A stretch of 64,000 nucleotides of DNA from an uncultured Alphaproteobacteria bacterium (GCA_902607435.1 CACLJX010000003.1:1-64000), one strand, 5' to 3'; counted from the first letter of the stretch, positions 41,381-53,702 are shown. A program made the numbers and translations. The notes: generated from the letters alone by a model not told the origin.

Positions 41381-42189
41381 AGATGATTTTTTTCTTGATA
41401 GTATTTTGATATTCTATTTGATGGCTTAAGACAATATTTTAGTGATTCATTTTTAAAATTTTTTTTTAAAATTTTAGTAATTAAATTTGACCAATAATTT
41501 ATTGAGTGATTATTTATCAATAAATCTTGGCGAATTTCTATTAAAACATTAGGCAATCCATAAGTTTCAGAAAAATATGGTATTGTAAAATCACCACTTA
41601 AATCAAGTTTATAAGGTTGATTAATTCCTAATGTGATTTTTTTATATTTTTTGATTTCTTTAATGAATAGAGAAGAAAGTCTTTGATCTGATCTTTGTAA
41701 AATACCCATATGCCATTTCCTTGTTTTTCCTAAATATACAGGTGTAAAAGAATGGATCGATATTAAACTTGGAATAATATTTTTTTTTAAACTATCTTTA
41801 ATAAATTTATTTATTTGGTTATGATATGGAAAATGATATCTTTTGTAACGAAGAATTTTTTCTTCCTGAGAAAGATTAAAATTTCCTGGGATTTTAATAT
41901 CTTCACTTTTTTTTAAAAACGCTCCTTTAGATTTAAGAGATCTATTACAATCAATCAATAATCGAGAATATCCAGAATGAATTAAAGTACTATTAATATT
42001 CTTTGATATTTTTTTAGCAACTTTTAAAGCTCCTATATCCCAACCAATATGCTTTTTTAAATTATTATTTGTAAGACCAAGTTTATTGTATCTTTTTGGA
42101 ATATTATAAGAAGCATGATCACATAAAATAATAAAATTATTAAATTTTTTTTGGTTAATAATTTTGTATGGTGTGTAATGAATAGCCAT
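41377..42189 (-). CDS. N-formylglutamate amidohydrolase family protein
   Basis: LCDHASYNIP, HIGWDIGALKVAKKIS, SIHSFTPVYLG, GLPNVLIEIRQDL. Confidence 0.85.
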   Translation of the reverse strand: MAIHYTPYKIINQKKFNNFIILCDHASYNIPKRYNKLGLTNNNLKKHIGWDIGALKVAKKISKNINSTLIHSGYSRLLIDCNRSLKSKGAFLKKSEDIKIPGNFNLSQEEKILRYKRYHFPYHNQINKFIKDSLKKNIIPSLISIHSFTPVYLGKTRKWHMGILQRSDQRLSSLFIKEIKKYKKITLGINQPYKLDLSGDFTIPYFSETYGLPNVLIEIRQDLLINNHSINYWSNLITKILKKNFKNESLKYCLKPSNRISKYYQEKNHL

Positions 42190-42225
42190 TTAGATTTAAA
42201 ATAAATAAAAAATAATCAATTTTAT

Positions 42226-43566
42226 TTAAAAAACTTCAAAATATTTATCTCTCTCCCAAAGATGTACAGCTGTTTCAAATTGACGTAATTCTGTTTCTTT
42301 AATTTTAATAAACTCATCAAATATAATTTTACCAAGATATTCTCTTAATAGATTGTTTTTTTTGAGATAAGATAGTGATTCATTAAGAGTTCTAGGCAAA
42401 ACTTTTAACTTACTTTTTTTGCTTACATCTGAAAACTGTCCTGCATCGTCTACTATTGGTTGTTCTAGTGGCAATTTATTTTTAATTCCTTCTAATCCTG
42501 AAGCTAGAACGGTATTTATATAAATATATGGATTATTTATATTATCGCCATGTCGTAATTCTATATGTTTTCTATCTCCTTTACCTGGTATCCTGATAAG
42601 TGTTGACCGATTTTCACTACCCCAACATATATGTGCGGGAGACCATGAACCTGGAAGTATTCTTTTGTAAGAATTTATAGATGCACAACCAGTTGCTGTA
42701 AGGGAATGAGCATTTTTTAGTAATCCTGCAACAAAATTTGAGCCAACTTCGGATAAGGGAAAATCATCATTATCAGAACAACTAATTTCATTATTATTTC
42801 CATCCCAAAGACTTAAATGAATATGCAATCCATTGCCAGGAAGATGATCATATGGTTTAGGCATAAATGTTGCAAAATAACCATGTTCCCTCATTATGGT
42901 TTTTACAAAATCTTTAAAATTTAAATAATTATCTATAGATGTAATCACTTCATCATATTTCCAAGTGGCTTCATATTGACCCGGGCCATATTCTTTTCCA
43001 ACTTGTTCAATATTAATATTACATCCCTGAAATGATTCATAAAGATCTTGCCATACCGGATATATTTTATCCATACCAGATATGGTAAACATGCCATCAA
43101 AACTGAAAGGATCAAATTTATCTTCATTTTTTTTATATATTGAAAATTCAGGCTCTAAACTTATCTTGATTTTTATATCTAGTTCATCGTATTTATTAAG
43201 AATTTTCTGTAATTGATTTCTTGGGCAGCCAGGCCAATTATTACCTGATTCATCCAACATATTAGAAAAAAAACGTGCAATACCTGGTCTGTGTTTTAAA
43301 AAAGTATAACTATTAAAATCAGGATTAGCTAAAAAATCACCAGTGTTAGCAAGGAATGTGGCCTCTTCTGCAAAATGATCGTCCAATCCAAAACTAAGAT
43401 TTGCTTTAGCAAAAACAACTCCTTTTAAAATTACTGATTTAATTTTAGAAATTGGAATTATTTTGCCACATAGTCGCCCACTATAATCAACATAACAAAT
43501 TTGAATTTGATTAATATTATCTTTCTTAAGTTGGGATTCAAGATTTGATAAGGAGGTCATATTCAT
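42226..43566 (-). CDS. Glutamine synthetase family protein (probable gamma-glutamyl amine ligase)
   Basis: LEPEFSIY, PGNGLHIHLSLWD, SYKRILPGSWSPAHICWGSENRSTLIRIPG, IELRHGDNINNPY. Confidence 0.9.
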   Translation of the reverse strand: MNMTSLSNLESQLKKDNINQIQICYVDYSGRLCGKIIPISKIKSVILKGVVFAKANLSFGLDDHFAEEATFLANTGDFLANPDFNSYTFLKHRPGIARFFSNMLDESGNNWPGCPRNQLQKILNKYDELDIKIKISLEPEFSIYKKNEDKFDPFSFDGMFTISGMDKIYPVWQDLYESFQGCNINIEQVGKEYGPGQYEATWKYDEVITSIDNYLNFKDFVKTIMREHGYFATFMPKPYDHLPGNGLHIHLSLWDGNNNEISCSDNDDFPLSEVGSNFVAGLLKNAHSLTATGCASINSYKRILPGSWSPAHICWGSENRSTLIRIPGKGDRKHIELRHGDNINNPYIYINTVLASGLEGIKNKLPLEQPIVDDAGQFSDVSKKSKLKVLPRTLNESLSYLKKNNLLREYLGKIIFDEFIKIKETELRQFETAVHLWERDKYFEVF

Positions 43567-44234
43567 TTATCAAAAAAAGATTTAACTTCACCTAAATTAA
43601 CAACATGACAATAAATCATATTAATAATCTCTAATTCATGATTATGTAATTCTTCAGTAGCTGCTGCACAACAATCCTCAACAACAACTACATTAAAACT
43701 TTCATCAACTAAACTTCTGACTGATGAAGAAACACATTGATCAGTAAAAATACCTGTACAAATAACGTTTTTAATACCCATATTATGTAGTATCAATCTT
43801 AAATTTGTCCCTGTTAAAGCACTATCAGTTGTTTTCATCATTACTATATCTTCTGATTCTGGTTTTAATTCGTCTACAATTTGACCATTAGGTACTTCTT
43901 TAGGAAGTAATAAATAATTAAAACCTGGTTTTTTTTGACTCAAAGAACGATCAAGACCACTTTCTTTATGGCAAGCAATTCTTGCAAAAATATTTTCAAC
44001 ATTTTTATTTCTTAAAAAAGAAATAAGATTTTTTATATTTGGTATTACTATATCATTCATTCTATTAAAAAAAGGTTGCCATTCAGCATTTTCTTCAGGA
44101 CTTGGTTTTGGCTCTAGATATGTTTTTTGGACATCTATTATTAAGTGGGCAGTTTCTTCAGGTTTTAAAAAAATATCATCAGGGTCTTCCGCATACTTAT
44201 AATAAAAACTTCTATGACGTTTTTTCCAATTCAT
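43563..44234 (-). CDS. Isochorismatase-family cysteine hydrolase (second copy)
   Basis: HLIIDVQKTYLEP, DIVMMKTTDSALTGTNLR, TGIFTDQCVSSSVRSL. Confidence 0.9.
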   Translation of the reverse strand: MNWKKRHRSFYYKYAEDPDDIFLKPEETAHLIIDVQKTYLEPKPSPEENAEWQPFFNRMNDIVIPNIKNLISFLRNKNVENIFARIACHKESGLDRSLSQKKPGFNYLLLPKEVPNGQIVDELKPESEDIVMMKTTDSALTGTNLRLILHNMGIKNVICTGIFTDQCVSSSVRSLVDESFNVVVVEDCCAAATEELHNHELEIINMIYCHVVNLGEVKSFFDK

Positions 44235-44241
44235 ATTGCTA

Positions 44242-45270
44242 TTATTCCTTTTTAATTATTTTATTTATTGTATCTCCTATTTCTTTAAATGGAAATAATC
44301 CTTTTGGTTTAGTGATTAAAAAAATTATTATAGTAATTGATAATACAATTTCTGTTAAGCCAATAAATTCAAAAGTTATGACATCGCTAAATTTAATGAC
44401 TTTTTCAGTCCAGCGTAAAAACTCATAACCAATTGTAACTAACAAGGCTCCTGCTATTGCTCCTGTTACAGTAAATGATCCTCCAATAATGATCATCGAA
44501 ATAACTAAAAAAGTTTCCTTTAAATAAAAGGATTTTGGAGAAAATGATGTAATAAAGTGACCCCACAAGCCTCCAGCTATACCTGCTAAAAAAGCGCTTG
44601 CTATAATTGCAAACCATCTTAAATATACAATATTTGCACCAATTGACTCTGCAGCAATATCATTATCACGCGAAGCCCTTAGCAATAATCCAAATTTAGA
44701 ATTTTTATAAATAAATGCAAAGATTACAGTTAGAAAAGAGAATATTAATGCTATTTCTAAAGTGGTAGCTTTAGGTAAGCCAAAGAAAGTTCTAGGGCCA
44801 TTGGTTACTGCGCTCCACCCTACAACTATAGAGTGTATAACCATTAATAATGCAAATGATGAAATTACTGCAGCTGCATCATTAAGCCTCATTAAAGGCA
44901 AAGTTAATATAGCAGCAATAATTGCAGTAAAAATACCTCCAATCAAAATTGATAATATTGGATCAAAAGCAACATTTTCGAAAATAGGGTAAAGGTCTCT
45001 TAGTACAAAACCTTTCATTTTTATAGGCATTGATAAGAGTCCTGAACTGTAAGCACCAATACTCATAAAGCCTATATGTGCAAATGAGAGTATGCCAGAA
45101 TTACCCATAAATACCTGCAAACCCACAACCAAAATTATGTAAATAAAAAGATTTGTAACAGTTCTTTCAAAAATAGCAGAACCAACAAAAAAATTAACAA
45201 AGTAAATTATAATAAATAATATTAAAAAAAATAAAATACTAAAGGTGTTTTCATTATTAATTATCTTCAT
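44242..45270 (-). CDS. livM: Branched-chain amino acid-type ABC permease
   Basis: LQVFMGNSGILSFAHIGFMSIGAYSSG; permease core. Confidence 0.92.
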   Translation of the reverse strand: MKIINNENTFSILFFLILFIIIYFVNFFVGSAIFERTVTNLFIYIILVVGLQVFMGNSGILSFAHIGFMSIGAYSSGLLSMPIKMKGFVLRDLYPIFENVAFDPILSILIGGIFTAIIAAILTLPLMRLNDAAAVISSFALLMVIHSIVVGWSAVTNGPRTFFGLPKATTLEIALIFSFLTVIFAFIYKNSKFGLLLRASRDNDIAAESIGANIVYLRWFAIIASAFLAGIAGGLWGHFITSFSPKSFYLKETFLVISMIIIGGSFTVTGAIAGALLVTIGYEFLRWTEKVIKFSDVITFEFIGLTEIVLSITIIIFLITKPKGLFPFKEIGDTINKIIKKE

Positions 45271-46154
45271 TATGTCCTAATCCCCGTTGCCGGTCCTTTA
45301 ACTAGACCTTGAGGTCTAATTAAAAGAATTAAAATTACTATAGAGAATGTAAAAACATCCCTAAATTTAAGAATGTCTTGGGGTAACAAATAATTAAAGC
45401 TCATATCTATAAAGGCTAAAATAAAACCTCCCAAAACTGCACCATGTACACTTCTCATACCCCCTATAACTGTAGCTATAAATGCTATTAGCAATGGCTC
45501 TAAACCAACTCCAGGAAATACATTTGCAATCTTGCTCATCCAAAGCGTTCCTGCAATTCCAGCAAGTAAACCACTCATTGCAAAAGCCGATGTTATCACT
45601 AAGTTAGCTGGAATACCTAACATTCTTGTCATATTAAAATTTGTTGCTGCTGCTCTCATAGCTAAACCAAGAGTTGATCTTTTCATAAATTGATAAAAAA
45701 TAATTAAACAAAGAAAAGTTACAAAAATTGAAATGAGATTTCGAACTGGAGTAATAACTCCTAGGAATTGAACACTATCAGATAAAAAACTTGGCATTGG
45801 TACATTTTTTGGTTTGGCTGAAATTAAAAGGAGAGCAGCGTTTTGTAACAAGGTAGCAAAAGCAAAAGAAGTAATTAAAACAGCCGTAACTGATTTTTCT
45901 CTAACTGGTCTGAAAGCAACGTAATCTGTAAAAATTGAAAATACAATTGACATCACAATGGCTGTACCAGCCATAAAAAACCAAGGGAAAGGGCTCCCCT
46001 TTAGAAGAAAAATTGAATAACCTATGACTAAGACTAACTCACCATAAGCAAAATTTACAAGTTTTAAAATGCCATATACTAAAACCAATCCAAGAGCAAA
46101 AAGAGCATAGAGACTCCCTAAACTCAATACATCAACTATATATTGTAAAAACAT
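45270..46154 (-). CDS. livH: Branched-chain amino acid-type ABC permease
   Basis: ALGLVLVYGILKLVNFAYGELVLVIGY, AFIATVIGGMRSVHGAVLGGFILA. Confidence 0.93.
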   Translation of the reverse strand: MFLQYIVDVLSLGSLYALFALGLVLVYGILKLVNFAYGELVLVIGYSIFLLKGSPFPWFFMAGTAIVMSIVFSIFTDYVAFRPVREKSVTAVLITSFAFATLLQNAALLLISAKPKNVPMPSFLSDSVQFLGVITPVRNLISIFVTFLCLIIFYQFMKRSTLGLAMRAAATNFNMTRMLGIPANLVITSAFAMSGLLAGIAGTLWMSKIANVFPGVGLEPLLIAFIATVIGGMRSVHGAVLGGFILAFIDMSFNYLLPQDILKFRDVFTFSIVILILLIRPQGLVKGPATGIRT

Positions 46155-46156
46155 TT

Positions 46157-46873
46157 TTATTCACCAAAATATATTTTTTTAAAATCTGTCTTTTCTTTTA
46201 AATCTGACGCTTTTCCAGAGGAAACTATTTCACCTAATCGTAAAAAATATACTCTATCTGCTATAGATAAGGCTTTCATTGCATGTTGTTCAACTAATAA
46301 TATTGTTAAATTTGTATTTTTTTTTAATTGTTCAATATGTTCATATATTTTTTCAACAATTGTTGGTGCTAAACCCAAAGAAGGTTCATCTAATAGCAAT
46401 ATTTTAGGTTTGGACATAAGCGCCCTTCCAATAGCTAACATCTGTTGTTCACCACCAGATAAGGTGCCAGCAACTTGAGAATTTCTTTCAGATAAAATAG
46501 GAAAAAGATTGTAAACTTCTTCTATCGTATCTTGTAAAATATTGTTTTTTTTACGATTTATATAACCTCCTAATACGAGATTTTCTTTAACTGAAAGATC
46601 GGGAAAAATATCTCTATTTTCAGGTACTGTAGCTATGCCTAGAGTAAGTATTTTCTCAGGAGAAAATTTAGTAATATCTTTTCCTGAAAATTCTACTTTT
46701 CCCAAAAGTTTATTTGCAACACCAGCAATAGATAAAAGAGTTGAAGATTTACCTGCTCCATTAGCTCCAAGCAAAACTACAGTTTCTCCTTGGTTAACAA
46801 ACAAATCAACTTTTTTCACTGCTATTACTGGTCCATAATTAACCTGCAAATTATTAATTTCAAGCATTCTCAT
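46157..46873 (-). CDS. livF: Branched-chain amino acid-type ABC ATPase
   Basis: LLGANGAGKSSTLLSIAG, LSGGEQQMLAIGRALMSKPKILLLDEPSLGLAP; start set at 46873 to limit overlap with livG. Confidence 0.93.
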   Translation of the reverse strand: MRMLEINNLQVNYGPVIAVKKVDLFVNQGETVVLLGANGAGKSSTLLSIAGVANKLLGKVEFSGKDITKFSPEKILTLGIATVPENRDIFPDLSVKENLVLGGYINRKKNNILQDTIEEVYNLFPILSERNSQVAGTLSGGEQQMLAIGRALMSKPKILLLDEPSLGLAPTIVEKIYEHIEQLKKNTNLTILLVEQHAMKALSIADRVYFLRLGEIVSSGKASDLKEKTDFKKIYFGE

Positions 46874-47591
46874 TTTTAAATCCTTCTCCAAGGTATGCTT
46901 TAACAACATCAGGATGTGTCTTTACTTGATCAACCAAACCTTCTGCAATTGTTTTACCAGAATCTAATACATGCAATCTATCACAGAGTTTCATGATTAA
47001 TGACATATCGTGATCTATAATCAGTATACCTAAATTAAATTTGTTTGGAATTTCTCTCAACATTGTTAAAAGTATTTCTGATTCGTCATCATTCATACCT
47101 GCAGCGGGTTCATCCAAAAGTAAAAAGTCTGGATCTGTAGCCATAGCTCTCGCAATTTCAACTCTTCTTCTATCTCCATAATTCAGAGTATTAGCAAGAA
47201 CATGTTTGATTCTATCTAGGTTAAGATAACTAATGATTTCATCACAAAATTTAATTTTATCTGAATAATTCATATTGCTAACTAGTGAAGCTGACTTAAT
47301 ATTTTCAAAAACATTCAATGAGTCAAAAGTTCTAACAATTTGAAAGGATCTTGCTAATCCATTTTTAACTCTATGTTGAGGAGTAAATTCCGTAATATCA
47401 AGATTGTCTTTGAAAATATTACCTTTAGTAGGTTTTAATTGCCCACCAATTGTATTTAATAAAGTAGTTTTGCCCGAACCATTTGGTCCTATTAAGCCTA
47501 AAATTTCTTTTGTTTTTACAGATAATGAAACTTGATCAAGAGCCCTTAAGCCAACAAAATCAACAGTTATTTTTTCACAGGATAATTTCAT
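46860..47591 (-). CDS. livG: Branched-chain amino acid-type ABC ATPase
   Basis: LIGPNGSGKTTLLNTIGG, NYGDRRRVEIARAMATDPDFLLLDEPAAGMN. Confidence 0.93.
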   Translation of the reverse strand: MKLSCEKITVDFVGLRALDQVSLSVKTKEILGLIGPNGSGKTTLLNTIGGQLKPTKGNIFKDNLDITEFTPQHRVKNGLARSFQIVRTFDSLNVFENIKSASLVSNMNYSDKIKFCDEIISYLNLDRIKHVLANTLNYGDRRRVEIARAMATDPDFLLLDEPAAGMNDDESEILLTMLREIPNKFNLGILIIDHDMSLIMKLCDRLHVLDSGKTIAEGLVDQVKTHPDVVKAYLGEGFKNENA

Positions 47592-47608
47592 AAAAAAATT
47601 TTAAAAAA

Positions 47609-47635
47609 AAAGAGGGAAAATAATTTTCCCTCTTT
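47609..47635 (-). terminator. Intercistronic hairpin/attenuator between substrate-binding gene and livG
   Basis: Perfect 12-bp stem AAAGAGGGAAAA-TAA-TTTTCCCTCTTT; on the minus strand followed by a T-rich run. Confidence 0.8.
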
Positions 47636-47652
47636 AAAAAGTAAATTTATAA

Positions 47653-48834
47653 TTAAGGTGCTGGAGGATTTTCCGGATTTCTCCAACCTAAAAATGATGG
47701 ATTGCCTTCAGTCAAACCAACTAAAGCAGCAGCTTTGTAAGGGTAATGACCATCTGCAGCATTACTATAATCAAGATCTCCTGTTAATAAATTGAATTCA
47801 TTATCTTCAAGAGCTTTTGCAACAGCAGCACCATCAGTAGTTCCTGCTATTTCAGCTGCTTGAGCAAATAACATCACTGTATCCCATCCAGTTGCAACAA
47901 ATGCTGTATCAGGAGCTGAACCATGATAATCTGTATACAATTTCACAAATTCCGGCATATCAGGATGTCCTTCTGCTGACCCCATCCAAGTGTGAGTTAC
48001 AAAATAAACATCAGAACCAAATTTAGTACCTAAAGCTTCCCAAACAGAAGGATCATCATATGAATCTCCTCCAAGTATTGGGGCTGTTATGCCAGCTTCT
48101 CTTAATGTTTTAGTGATAAGAGCAATATCTATTCCATAAGAAGAAATAAATATAACATCAGGTTCTTCATCTAAAGCTTTAAGCCTAGCAAGTTGGGCAG
48201 AGAAATCATTATCTCCATTTGTGTAAGTATCTTCTAATAATATTTTTCCGCCAATAGCATCAAAATGAACTAAAAAATACTCAGACAAACTTCTGGTATA
48301 TGCAATGATTTGGTCTGTAACAACATAAGCTGTTTTCCAGCCCTTTTCATTATATGCAAACTCTGCAGCAGTAGCACTCATAGTTGTATTCCACATAGAC
48401 AGAGTAAATTGTTTATCTCCCAAAGACCAAGAGCTAAAAAGTGGATCAGAGGCACAAAGTGACATGCCAACAATACCAGCATCCTGAGCGGCCATGCTTG
48501 CAGGACCTCCAAAATCAAAATCACATGGTGCTATAATAAATTCAGCACCTTGAGCAATAACTTCTAAAGCTGAATTTCCTACAGTCACAGGATCAGATTT
48601 ACCATCAAGATTTACAAATTTAACCGGTCTACCTAATATACCGCCCTTTTCATCGTTAAGATATTTTACAGCAACTTTGGCACCGTTAATACCAGGCGTA
48701 TCTAGAGGAGCCTGCATACCTGTTTCACAAGCAGCACCTCCAATCAAAACTTCTTTTGCATAAAGAGTTGTCCAACTAAAAAAAACAATAGTTGAAAAAA
48801 CAAAAATGCATAATTTGGATAAATTTTTTTTCAT
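47653..48834 (-). CDS. Branched-chain amino acid-type periplasmic substrate-binding protein
   Basis: Signal peptide; Peripla_BP_6-like, KVAVKYLNDEKGGILGRPVKFVNLDGKSDP. Confidence 0.92.
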   Translation of the reverse strand: MKKNLSKLCIFVFSTIVFFSWTTLYAKEVLIGGAACETGMQAPLDTPGINGAKVAVKYLNDEKGGILGRPVKFVNLDGKSDPVTVGNSALEVIAQGAEFIIAPCDFDFGGPASMAAQDAGIVGMSLCASDPLFSSWSLGDKQFTLSMWNTTMSATAAEFAYNEKGWKTAYVVTDQIIAYTRSLSEYFLVHFDAIGGKILLEDTYTNGDNDFSAQLARLKALDEEPDVIFISSYGIDIALITKTLREAGITAPILGGDSYDDPSVWEALGTKFGSDVYFVTHTWMGSAEGHPDMPEFVKLYTDYHGSAPDTAFVATGWDTVMLFAQAAEIAGTTDGAAVAKALEDNEFNLLTGDLDYSNAADGHYPYKAAALVGLTEGNPSFLGWRNPENPPAP

Positions 48835-48953
48835 AATACCTCCTATAATATGGATAAAAAATTGTATTAATTATGCTAGATGATAAGAACAAAGAAATCT
48901 ATACTTATTAATATATAAAAACTATGTAAAAATAATTAATATATATCAAATAT

Positions 48954-50276
48954 TTACCATCCTTTATACTTTTCAATAACGCTATCTGGAACTAAGTCGT
49001 TGGAAACATCAGTGAAAGCCTGATTAAGGATTTCTAGACCTAATTTAGACTCATTTTCATTCATTATTAGCGGAGGTGTCAATTCTAGTACGTTTGATTC
49101 CATACCTACATAAAAAATGATAAGACCCAATTCATATGCTCTGTAAACTATCTTTGCAGTTTCAAGTTTTGCAGCTTTCTTTTCTTTGTGACGATTTTTT
49201 ACTAATTCAACACCAATAGCTAGTCCTCTGCCGCGAACATCTCCTATTAATTCATGTTGATTGGCTAGTTCTCTAAAACCATCTTGTAAATTTTTACCAA
49301 CAATATTTGCATTAGAAATTAAATTTTCATTTTCAATTGTTTTTAATACAGTTCTACCAGCAGATACAGACACTGGATTTCCAGAAGCAGTCATAATTGA
49401 AAACGCTGGTGCAAAATCCATTATTTCTGAAGGACCAACAACTGCAGATAAAGGCAAACCTCCTCCTAAAGCTTTTCCAAAGGTAATAATATCCGGAGTT
49501 AGACCATCATGTTCAAAAGCATGCATTAATCCAGATCGACCAAGACCAACTTTTACTTCATCTACAACAATAAGAATTCCGTGTTCTCTACATTTTTTTT
49601 CTAAAGATTTCATAAAACCACTTGGTGGCACAATTACTCCTCCATCTGATTGAATAGGTTCAATAAACACTGCAGCTACTTCTTTAGGTGGACAAGTTGT
49701 ATTAAATAATTGATCAAGTTTTTTTAAAATATTTTCAGGTGAATTATCTTCAAGCTCTGAGCGATAAGGGTTAGGATAGGTCAAATACACAACACCTTCT
49801 CGCTTAGGTGAATGCGTCTGGGAACTATGGCCAGATACTGACATTGAACCAGAAACACCACCATGATAAGCACCATAAAAAGAAATGAATCTTCTACGTC
49901 CTGTTGCTGCTTCTAATAAACGAACAACCATATCATTAGCATCAGATCCTGAATGTCCAAACCATACTTTCCGAGGGATATTGCCTGGTACAATGGAAAT
50001 TAATTCTTCAGCTAAAGCAATTGCTGGCTCTGAAGCATAAGAAAGTAAACTTGCAGAGGCCATGCTTTTTGATGCTTTTTTAATAGCTTCTGTAATAGCT
50101 GGATGGCTGTATCCTAATCCTGCAGCTCCCCAAGAACCTGCAAAATCAAGAAGTCGTCTGCCATTTTCTTCTATTATATAGCATCCATCCCCTCCAATTG
50201 GTGCAACAGGGAAAAAACGAATTTTTTCTATTTCTGCTATATATTTTGAATCGCGGTTTATAAGATTTTTACTCAT
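48954..50276 (-). CDS. Class III aminotransferase
   Basis: FGHSGSDANDMVVRLLEAATGRRRFISFYGAYHGG, DEVKVGLGRSG, ITFGKALGGGLPLSAVVG. Confidence 0.92.
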   Translation of the reverse strand: MSKNLINRDSKYIAEIEKIRFFPVAPIGGDGCYIIEENGRRLLDFAGSWGAAGLGYSHPAITEAIKKASKSMASASLLSYASEPAIALAEELISIVPGNIPRKVWFGHSGSDANDMVVRLLEAATGRRRFISFYGAYHGGVSGSMSVSGHSSQTHSPKREGVVYLTYPNPYRSELEDNSPENILKKLDQLFNTTCPPKEVAAVFIEPIQSDGGVIVPPSGFMKSLEKKCREHGILIVVDEVKVGLGRSGLMHAFEHDGLTPDIITFGKALGGGLPLSAVVGPSEIMDFAPAFSIMTASGNPVSVSAGRTVLKTIENENLISNANIVGKNLQDGFRELANQHELIGDVRGRGLAIGVELVKNRHKEKKAAKLETAKIVYRAYELGLIIFYVGMESNVLELTPPLIMNENESKLGLEILNQAFTDVSNDLVPDSVIEKYKGW

Positions 50277-50318
50277 TTCTTATTTATTCATTTTATAAAA
50301 TAAATTTGCAGTATCAAC

Positions 50319-52451
<2,133 letters not shown>

Positions 52452-52620
52452 TTAATTTCTCCTTTAAAGAAAATTAATTAAAACAAATATAATTAGATTA
52501 TATTAAACCAAAGATGTTCTAGCAAGTTTATCATACGTGAATCCAAAATATTTTTTAATATTTAAGAACTAACCTTTCATATCGTAAAAGATTTTACCCA
52601 TAACTAAAACATTCGCATAA

Positions 52621-52643
52621 AGCACCCTACAAGTTAGGGTGCT
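52621..52643 (-). terminator. Hairpin downstream of GYD gene
   Basis: Perfect 9-bp stem AGCACCCTA-CAAGT-TAGGGTGCT just past the minus-strand stop. Confidence 0.6.
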
Positions 52644-52651
52644 AATAACAA

Positions 52652-52969
52652 TTACTCGTGTGGCGCTGTGAATTGAGCTTTTTTTGCGATGTTGCTTATT
52701 TCATTAATATCAACTGATTCTAAAATGGCCAAATCGTTAACAGTTCCACTACCTTTAGCAATTAAAGCCAATGCTGCCACCATTTCAAAAGATTCGGCTT
52801 CAACTATGGCGCAAAAATCATATTTACCACGGGTAATGTGATAATCCAGCAATTTAGCTCCAACACTGCTGTGAAAAGTTTCCATCACTGCTCTACGATC
52901 AGTTTTACCCTCAACAAGTCCTCCAGCACCTTCATTAGAATAAGTTCCTAAAGTTATAAATACAGACAT
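52652..52969 (-). CDS. GYD domain protein
   Basis: FITLGTYSNEGAGGLVEGKTDRRAVME, GKYDFCAIVEAESFEMVAALAL. Confidence 0.85.
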   Translation of the reverse strand: MSVFITLGTYSNEGAGGLVEGKTDRRAVMETFHSSVGAKLLDYHITRGKYDFCAIVEAESFEMVAALALIAKGSGTVNDLAILESVDINEISNIAKKAQFTAPHE

Positions 52970-53052
52970 TCAAGTTCCTCCTTAAATTTTTTAACTTATT
53001 AATTATCTTATCATCAACAATGATAAAAGTTGAAGTGAAAAAAGCTTCGTCA

Positions 53053-53072
53053 GTGTGATCTATGTGCGATCC
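53053..53072. repeat. Putative integrase arm-type direct repeat (GTGTGATC-TA-TGTGCGATCC)
   Basis: About 47 nt left of the 53120 tRNA fragment, matching the arm distance left of the intact tRNA. Confidence 0.5.
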
Positions 53073-53119
53073 AAAACCTTTTTATGAATTAATAATTAAA
53101 GAAAAAATCTAAATTTTAG

Positions 53120-53186
53120 CGGAGAGAAGGATTTGAATTCTCGATAATATTGCTATTATACACGCTTTCCAAACGTGCTAATTAAA
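53120..53186 (-). repeat. Degenerate tRNA-Ser(GGA) 3'-half fragment / att site 1
   Basis: cggagagaaggatttgaattctcgataatattgctattatacacgctttccaaacgtgctaattaaa; aligns to the intact tRNA with substitutions and a short deletion. Confidence 0.85.
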
Positions 53187-53200
53187 CCCCACTTCACTCA

Positions 53201-53494
53201 TCATGCACCAGCATTGGTAAGATAGGAAATTGAAAATTCAGCTTCCAATATTTCTTTCATAAAGTCTTCAAATCCATTCTCTATTCTAAAACCCAGATAT
53301 GCTTGATGGTCCTCTTTTGTCTCCCATTGTTCGTATATCCACATTGTTTTGTTATCTTCACCAACTAAAAGTTCGATATGCTTAAATCCCTTGTGTGTTC
53401 TTGTCACTGAAAATCCATCGTCACTTTTTGCCCACTCAATAAGCTTCGACGCTCCTTCTTCATGACACGGACACTTAACAATTACATAAATCAT
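53201..53494 (-). CDS. Antibiotic biosynthesis monooxygenase (ABM)-like protein
   Basis: IVKCPCHEEGASKLIEWAKSDDG...MWIYEQWETKEDHQAYLGFR. Confidence 0.82.
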   Translation of the reverse strand: MIYVIVKCPCHEEGASKLIEWAKSDDGFSVTRTHKGFKHIELLVGEDNKTMWIYEQWETKEDHQAYLGFRIENGFEDFMKEILEAEFSISYLTNAGA

Positions 53495-53573
53495 TTTTCA
53501 CTCCTTTATAGTTTTTATTGAATTATTTTTAATAATACTATCAAAATTTAATCAAAAATATAGTAGTTTATTG

Positions 53574-53642
53574 TGGAGAGAGAGGGATTCGAACCCTCGA
53601 TAATGTTTCCACTATACACGCTTTCCAAGCGTGCTGATTAAA
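53574..53642 (-). repeat. tRNA-Ser(GGA) 3'-half fragment / att site 2
   Basis: 69 nt colinear with the intact tRNA 3' end through D-loop edge; differences mainly in the variable arm; tRNA 5' half missing. Confidence 0.92.
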
Positions 53643-53702
53643 AACAAATTCTAGAGTTTCCAAGAAAAATTAAAGGTGGTTATTAAATTGATTGATGTCA
53701 GG

